Shown here: one piece after another, positions 31,912-38,056 of the stretch
How positions within the stretch are numbered: the first letter of the stretch is position 1
Layout of the letters: the number at the start of each line of letters is the position of its first letter
From: Rikenellaceae bacterium
GTDB taxonomy: Bacteria; Bacteroidota; Bacteroidia; Bacteroidales; Rikenellaceae
Direction: 5' to 3'
DNA length: 38,056 nucleotides
Assembly: GCA_030529085.1 (NCBI GenBank)
Contig: JAUMXM010000018.1
Location: forward strand, 1 to 38,056
Made by a program: the position numbers and the translations under genes
The notes under the pieces: model-generated
What the model saw: only the letters and a program-made list of their open reading frames with translations
The model's database searches: none
Told to the model about the DNA's origin: nothing

Positions 31912-33819
31912 TTAACCCAGAATCTTCTTCAGCGATGCGATGTTGGCTGCGCTGTTGAGTTTCTTGCCTTCGGGCGTGTAGAGATCCTCGATGCGTGCCT
32001 TGAAGTAGGTCTCGACCTTGTTGCGGACAATCTTCATCGTCGAGTTCACCAGACCGTTCTTCTCCGTGAAGGCCTCGTCAACGATTGCCAGAGCACCCGG
32101 CAACCAGCGGTGCGGGAATTCGTCGCCATAGATACCACCCTTGCGGTACTTGTCGATCTCGGCACCGATGAGCTTTGCAGCAGCCTCGGCCTGCTCGGCA
32201 GCGGGAACCTCCTTCAGCTCACGCTTCAGGGCATCCTTGTTCGGCACGATAACAGCCGTTGTGTAGGGGTTCTGGTTGTTGTAGAGGATAATCTGGTCGA
32301 TCAGGGGCGACTTATCGACAATCGCCTCCTCCATGCCCTCGGGACTGTACTTCTCGCCATCGCTCGAAATCAGCAGGCTCTTGAAGCGGCCCAAAACGTA
32401 GAGGAAACCATCCTTACCCATATAACCCATATCGCCCGTGTAGAGCCAGCCGTCGCGTACGGTGTCGGCTGTCGAATCGGGATTCTTCCAGTAGCCTGCC
32501 ATCACGTTCTCGCCGTAGATGACAATCTCACCCTTCTCCTCTACCGGCAGATCGTTGCCGTCGGCGTCCTTGATCTTCAGGTCGATACCCTTCAGTACCT
32601 TACCCGACGAACCGAAGCGGCACGACTTGGGCCACGGCGAGTTGGCCGAGATGATCGGCGTAGCCTCCGAGAGGCCGTAGCCCTGGAACATCGGAATACC
32701 GATGGCGTAGAAGAAGCGCTGCAGCTCCGAGTCGAGCAGAGCACCACCACCCACGAAGAAGCGCAGCTCGCCACCAAAGGCCTCGCGCACCTTCGAGAAG
32801 AGAATCTTATCGAAGAGCATCACGGCGGGCTTCAGGATGAAACGCCAGCCACGACCCTTCGTGAAGGCATCCTGGTTGTAGCAGTAGGCCGTCTTGAGGG
32901 CCAGCTTGAAGAGCTTCTCGGTCTGGGGACCCTTGGCACGGATCGAGGCCTCGATGTTCTTGCGGAAGTTCTTGGCCAGGGCCGGAACCGACAAGAGGAA
33001 GTGGGGCTTCACCTCGCGGATGTTGAGCGGCACGTTGCGCAGCGTCTCCATCGGCGTGGCACCCACCTGCGTCGTGGCTACGGCGGCACCGCGGGCAATC
33101 ATGATATAGAAACCTGCCACGTGTGCAAAGCAGTGGTCCAGGGGCAGGATGATGAGCGTGCGCCAGCCCTCGGGAATCGTGATGCGGGTCAGAGCCTGCT
33201 CTACGTTCGAGGTGTAGTTGCGGTGCGTCAGGACAACACCCTTCGGGTCGGCCGTCGTACCCGAGGTGTAGGTAATCGTGGCGTAGTCGTCGTTCTGGAT
33301 AGCCTGGCTGGTCTTCAGCAGCTGCTCCTTGTTCTCCTTGAGCCACTCCTCGCCCTTGGCCATCACCTCCGAGAGCAATACCTCGCCCTCCTCCTCGGCC
33401 TTGATCTTCGAGCCGTAGATGATGACATTCTTCAGCAGCGGCAGACGGCTGCGAATTGCGCGAATCTTGTGGATCTGGGTCGGCGAGACGAAGATCGTCG
33501 AAACCTCGGCGTGCCACAAACGGAAATAGAGGTCGTTGGCCTCCTCCAACTTAATCGACAAAGGTACGCTGATGCAAGCGTTGTAGAGTAGACCGAGCTC
33601 CGAGAGGATCCAATCGTTGCAACCCTCCGAGAGGATCGAGATGCGCTCCCCGGGCTTGATACCCATGGCAGCCAAACCGCCACCGATAGCCAATGCCTGC
33701 TTGTGAGCCTCGGCGTAGGTCGTAGGCTCAAACTGCGTGGTCTTCTTCTCCAAGAGGAAGGTGTTGTTACCATATTTGGCAACCGACTCCTCAAAGAGGT
33801 CAATAAGCGTTTTCTTCAT
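31912..33819 (-). CDS. Long-chain acyl-CoA synthetase (AMP-forming)
   Basis: A 635-residue member of the AMP-dependent synthetase/ligase (ANL) superfamily. It activates a fatty acid via an acyl-AMP to acyl-CoA. The P-loop-like A3 motif is YTSGTTADPKGVVLTHRN. The A5 region is YGLSEATPIISAN, and DGWLYTGDMGYMGKDGFLYVLGR is the A7/A8 hinge. The length and the N-terminus with TYAEAHKQALAIGGGLAAMGI fit the FadD-like long-chain class. The chain-length preference cannot be read from sequence. It lies 24 bases after lepA on the same strand and probably shares its transcript; it ends at a strong terminator. Confidence 0.92.
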   Translation of the reverse strand: MKKTLIDLFEESVAKYGNNTFLLEKKTTQFEPTTYAEAHKQALAIGGGLAAMGIKPGERISILSEGCNDWILSELGLLYNACISVPLSIKLEEANDLYFRLWHAEVSTIFVSPTQIHKIRAIRSRLPLLKNVIIYGSKIKAEEEGEVLLSEVMAKGEEWLKENKEQLLKTSQAIQNDDYATITYTSGTTADPKGVVLTHRNYTSNVEQALTRITIPEGWRTLIILPLDHCFAHVAGFYIMIARGAAVATTQVGATPMETLRNVPLNIREVKPHFLLSVPALAKNFRKNIEASIRAKGPQTEKLFKLALKTAYCYNQDAFTKGRGWRFILKPAVMLFDKILFSKVREAFGGELRFFVGGGALLDSELQRFFYAIGIPMFQGYGLSEATPIISANSPWPKSCRFGSSGKVLKGIDLKIKDADGNDLPVEEKGEIVIYGENVMAGYWKNPDSTADTVRDGWLYTGDMGYMGKDGFLYVLGRFKSLLISSDGEKYSPEGMEEAIVDKSPLIDQIILYNNQNPYTTAVIVPNKDALKRELKEVPAAEQAEAAAKLIGAEIDKYRKGGIYGDEFPHRWLPGALAIVDEAFTEKNGLVNSTMKIVRNKVETYFKARIEDLYTPEGKKLNSAANIASLKKILG

Positions 33820-33843
33820 ACGAAAATATGGTTTTAGTGTTGT

Positions 33844-35634
<1,791 letters not shown>

Positions 35635-35654
35635 CTACTCTTATATAATCCGCG

Positions 35655-35662
35655 CAAATATA
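35655..35662 (-). promoter_or_regulatory. -7 box of lepA
   Basis: Minus-strand TATATTTG, 20 bases before the ATG at 35634. No TTTG at the usual spacing. Confidence 0.48.
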
Positions 35663-35692
35663 CACTAAATTTTTGAATTGAGGAAGTGTCGG

Positions 35693-35724
35693 TTTGTAGG
35701 AAAACGAGAAAAGGGCTATCTTTG
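35693..35724 (+). promoter_or_regulatory. Bacteroidetes-type promoter of lysA
   Basis: TTTG (35693-35696), 20-base spacer, TATCTTTG (35717-35724), 30 bases before the ATG at 35755. Full consensus match. Confidence 0.8.
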
Positions 35725-35754
35725 TCGCCAAAATTACACTAAAACAACGAAAAG

Positions 35755-36912
35755 ATGCTCTCCAGACAAGTTGCCGAGAAGCTGCGTAAGTATGAAACGC
35801 CCTTCTATCTTTATGACATTGCGCTGTTGCGCCAAACCCTTGAAAGCGTGACCTACGAGTCGAAAAAATACAACTACCACCTTCACTATGCCATCAAGGC
35901 CAACTACGATGATCGCCTTTTGCAGGTAATCCGCGAATATGGTCTGGGTATCGATTGCGCCTCGGGCAACGAGCTGAAGAAGGCTATCGAGGCGGGCTTC
36001 GACCCCAAGACGATTGTCTATGCCGGTGTCGGTAAGCGCGATAAGGAGCTGCGTTATGCCATCGAGCAGAAGATTCTGGCCATCAACGTCGAGTCGCTCG
36101 AGGAGCTCTTCCTACTCGATAAGATGTCGGGTGAGATGGGCGTTGTGACCGACGTGGCGCTGCGTATCAACCCCGATATCGACCCCAAGACGAACCACTG
36201 CATCGATACGGGTCAGGCCGACAGCAAATTTGGTATCTCGTATGAGGAGATTCTGGAGAATGCCGAGGAACTGAAAAAGTTGCAGAACCTGAAGCTGATT
36301 GGTATTCATCTCCATATCGGTTCGCAGATTCGCGAGCTGCACGTCTTCGAGAATATGTGCAACAAGGTCAATGTCATCATCGAGAATCTCGAGCGTCTCG
36401 GCTTCTCGTTCCGCTTTGTCGATGTGGGTGGCGGTCTGGGTGTCAATTACGACGTTCCCGAGAACGAGCCGATTCCCAACTTCGCGTCGCTTTTCTCGAT
36501 TATCCACAACCACCTCTCGGTGGGTGACCGCGAGGTTCACTTCGAGTTCGGTCGCGCCATTGTTGCCGAGTGTGGCGAGCTGATTACCTCGGTGCTCTTC
36601 AACAAGACCACCGCCACGGGTCGCCGCCTGGTGATTGTCGATGCCTCGATGACCGAGTTGATTCGTCCGGCTCTCTACGGCTCGTACCACAACATCGAGA
36701 ATGTAACCTCCGATTCGGAGTCGAATGTGAAGTATACGATTGTCGGAACGGCCTGCGAGTCGACCGATGTATTCCAGGAGAATGTGAGCCTGAAGAAGAC
36801 CAAGCGCGGCGATCTGATTGCCATCAAGTCGGCCGGTGCTTACGGTATGTCGATGGCCTCGCGCTACAACCTGCACGACCTGCCGGGGGCTGTCTATAGC
36901 GACGAACTTTAA
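35755..36912 (+). CDS. lysA: Diaminopimelate decarboxylase
   Basis: A 385-residue PLP enzyme of the alanine racemase-like fold type III that makes L-lysine from meso-diaminopimelate, the last step of the DAP pathway. PLP lysine K48 is in HYAIKANY. HLHIGSQ (about 185-191), VDVGGGLGV (about 222-230), FEFGRAIVAECG (264-275) and ACESTDVF with Cys334 (333-340) are the conserved sites. Where many enzymes have EPGR and CESGD, this has EFGR and CESTD; the shorter Bacteroidales form is known to vary there. It is followed after 16 bases by an EamA transporter, likely co-transcribed. Confidence 0.9.
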   Translation: MLSRQVAEKLRKYETPFYLYDIALLRQTLESVTYESKKYNYHLHYAIKANYDDRLLQVIREYGLGIDCASGNELKKAIEAGFDPKTIVYAGVGKRDKELRYAIEQKILAINVESLEELFLLDKMSGEMGVVTDVALRINPDIDPKTNHCIDTGQADSKFGISYEEILENAEELKKLQNLKLIGIHLHIGSQIRELHVFENMCNKVNVIIENLERLGFSFRFVDVGGGLGVNYDVPENEPIPNFASLFSIIHNHLSVGDREVHFEFGRAIVAECGELITSVLFNKTTATGRRLVIVDASMTELIRPALYGSYHNIENVTSDSESNVKYTIVGTACESTDVFQENVSLKKTKRGDLIAIKSAGAYGMSMASRYNLHDLPGAVYSDEL

Positions 36913-36928
36913 ATTTTTTCGATAGCCT

Positions 36929-37828
36929 ATGTGGCTTACTTTAGCCTTTACTTCGGCTGCTCTGCTCGGATTGTATGATGCAGCAAAAAAACAATCGCTC
37001 ACCGGCAACGCAGTGTTGCCGGTGTTGCTCTTGAATACCCTCTTCTCTACCCTGCTCTTCGCGCCGATGATCCTCTCGTCGGCCTTTTCGCTCGGGTGGT
37101 TCGAGGGGTCGATTTTTGCCGTTGGGGGTGGCGACGGTGAAGCTCATCTGTTGGTTTTGATCAAGGCTGTTATTGTCCTCACTTCGTGGATTTTCGGCTA
37201 CTTCGGAATCAAACATCTCCCGATCACGATCGTAGGCCCTATCAATGCTACACGACCTGTGATGGTGCTGGTCGGAGCACTGCTCTTTTTCGGCGAGCGA
37301 TTGAACCTCTATCAGTGGATCGGTGTCTTGTTGGGACTCTTCTCGCTCTTCCTTTTGAGCCGCTCTTCGAAGCGCGAAGGTGTCCATTTCACCCACAATA
37401 TTTGGATCCTGATGGTGGCTCTTTCGGCCTTGACGGGCGCCTTGAGCGGACTCTATGACAAGTTCATCATGTCGCAGCTCGAGCCGGTCTTCGTGCAGAG
37501 TTGGTATAACCTCTATCAGCTCATAATCATGACCCTCATCGTGGGGCTTTTGTGGTGGCCGAAGCGCAAGGTGACTACCCCGTTCCATTGGTCGTGGGCC
37601 ATCCCGCTTATCTCGATTTTCCTCTCGGCTGCCGACTTCGCCTATTTCTACGCCCTGAGTGAGGAGGAGTCGATGATTTCGGTCGTTTCGATGATTCGTC
37701 GCGGCTCGGTTATTATCTCCTTCTTATGTGGTGCGATGTTCTTCAAGGAGCGGAACCTGAAAGCAAAGGCGATTGACCTGGCCTTTATTTTGGTCGGTAT
37801 GATCTTTTTGTGGCTCGGCTCACACTAA
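36929..37828 (+). CDS. EamA-family (DMT) transporter
   Basis: A 299-residue inner-membrane protein with ten predicted helices arranged as two EamA repeats, as in the drug/metabolite transporter superfamily. Typical segments are LLGLYDAAKKQSLTG, FGYFGIKHLPITIVGPINATRPVMVLVGALLFFGERL in the first repeat, and AYFYALSEEESMISVVSMIRRGSVIISFLCGAMFFKERNL in the second. The substrate is unknown. Being 16 bases after lysA it may move lysine or a related metabolite, but that is inferred from position only. It ends before a strong terminator. Confidence 0.88.
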   Translation: MWLTLAFTSAALLGLYDAAKKQSLTGNAVLPVLLLNTLFSTLLFAPMILSSAFSLGWFEGSIFAVGGGDGEAHLLVLIKAVIVLTSWIFGYFGIKHLPITIVGPINATRPVMVLVGALLFFGERLNLYQWIGVLLGLFSLFLLSRSSKREGVHFTHNIWILMVALSALTGALSGLYDKFIMSQLEPVFVQSWYNLYQLIIMTLIVGLLWWPKRKVTTPFHWSWAIPLISIFLSAADFAYFYALSEEESMISVVSMIRRGSVIISFLCGAMFFKERNLKAKAIDLAFILVGMIFLWLGSH

Positions 37829-37847
37829 GCGCAGCCTGCAAAAACAA

Positions 37848-37884
37848 CGAGGCGTTTGGATTTCCCAAACGCCTCGCTTTTTTT
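37848..37884. terminator. Bidirectional terminator between EamA gene and the rightmost partial gene
   Basis: Perfect 12-bp stem cgaggcgtttgg / ccaaacgcctcg (37848-37859 with 37865-37876) followed by a T run on the plus strand and a T-rich segment on the minus strand. Confidence 0.9.
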
Positions 37885-38056
37885 ATTCGGTTGTTGTCGC
37901 TGTCGCGATTTCGGCGCGTGGCACCTCGGTGAAGAGATCAACTGTCTTGGGCCACTCTTTTACGCGTCGCAATCCATTCTCGACCACCTGTCCCAGGCGG
38001 TGTGTGAAGGTGGCTCCGCGGTAGTTGCTCGTGTTGGTAATCAGCACATAGCTGAT
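37883..38056 (-). CDS. 3' end of an unidentified protein gene (5' end beyond window)
   Basis: An open frame of 57 codons that enters at the right edge and stops with TAA at 37885-37883. It reads ISYVLITNTSNYRGATF, then HRLGQVVENGLRRVKEWP, and ends in a Thr/Ala-rich tail. The codon use is like neighbouring genes and a terminator directly follows the stop, so it is real coding sequence. The opening strand-like pattern (YVLITNTSN) recalls the C-terminal strand of hydrolases, but there is too little to name a family. Confidence 0.72.
   Translation of the reverse strand: MSYVLITNTSNYRGATFTHRLGQVVENGLRRVKEWPKTVDLFTEVPRAEIATATTTE

Overview
The window looks like chromosomal DNA of an anaerobic gut-type Bacteroidales bacterium, most likely Alistipes/Rikenellaceae-like. 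This rests on: a moderately high G+C coding bias; many genes preceded by the Bacteroidetes promoter form TTTG-N19/20-TAnnTTTG rather than -35/-10 boxes; surface-type lipoproteins with acidic residues after the lipobox cysteine; a fimbrillin-like domain; a probable PPi-dependent phosphofructokinase; and a pyruvate formate-lyase pair. The genus is an inference, not shown by a marker gene.

Left part (1-9,250). An LptF/LptG-type LPS permease (cut by the window edge) is translationally coupled to a metal-ABC permease on the minus strand. Divergent from them lies mtaB (tRNA ms2t6A37 methylthiotransferase), then a tight plus-strand cluster: an output-less HAMP-type membrane sensor, a TrkH potassium transporter, a SPOR-like periplasmic protein, an NfeD-like protein and the flotillin-like FloA, closed by an intrinsic terminator.

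Middle (9,250-18,900). An M64 metallopeptidase and a probable surface lipoprotein are followed by an MFS transporter. Facing them is a two-gene minus-strand unit: a radical SAM/SPASM enzyme with a 71-residue lipoprotein ending in a Tyr-Gly-Val-Pro motif. This resembles the uncharacterised 'rSAM/lipoprotein' systems of Bacteroidales and is the best candidate here for undescribed biology. Next come a phosphofructokinase, an AraC regulator, a calcineurin-like phosphoesterase lipoprotein and an overlapping small exported protein.

Middle-right (18,900-27,900), mostly minus strand: a HerA/DUF853 ATPase, a DUF2795 protein, a cobalamin adenosyltransferase operon with an HI0933-family flavoprotein, a PaaI-type thioesterase, and an 893-residue lipoprotein combining a fimbrillin-like N-terminus with a CotH kinase domain. 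That gene has an unusually long predicted 5' leader. A nitroreductase lies divergent from it.

Right part (27,900-38,056). pflB-pflA (pyruvate formate-lyase and its activase) is followed by a gene-poor spacer holding tRNA-Gly(CCC) and a tandem copy of its 3' end and terminator. Then come an acyl-CoA synthetase, lepA, divergent lysA with an EamA transporter, and the 3' end of an unidentified minus-strand gene. Nearly all convergent gene pairs share strong bidirectional terminators. No CRISPR array, rRNA, insertion sequence or prophage was seen.
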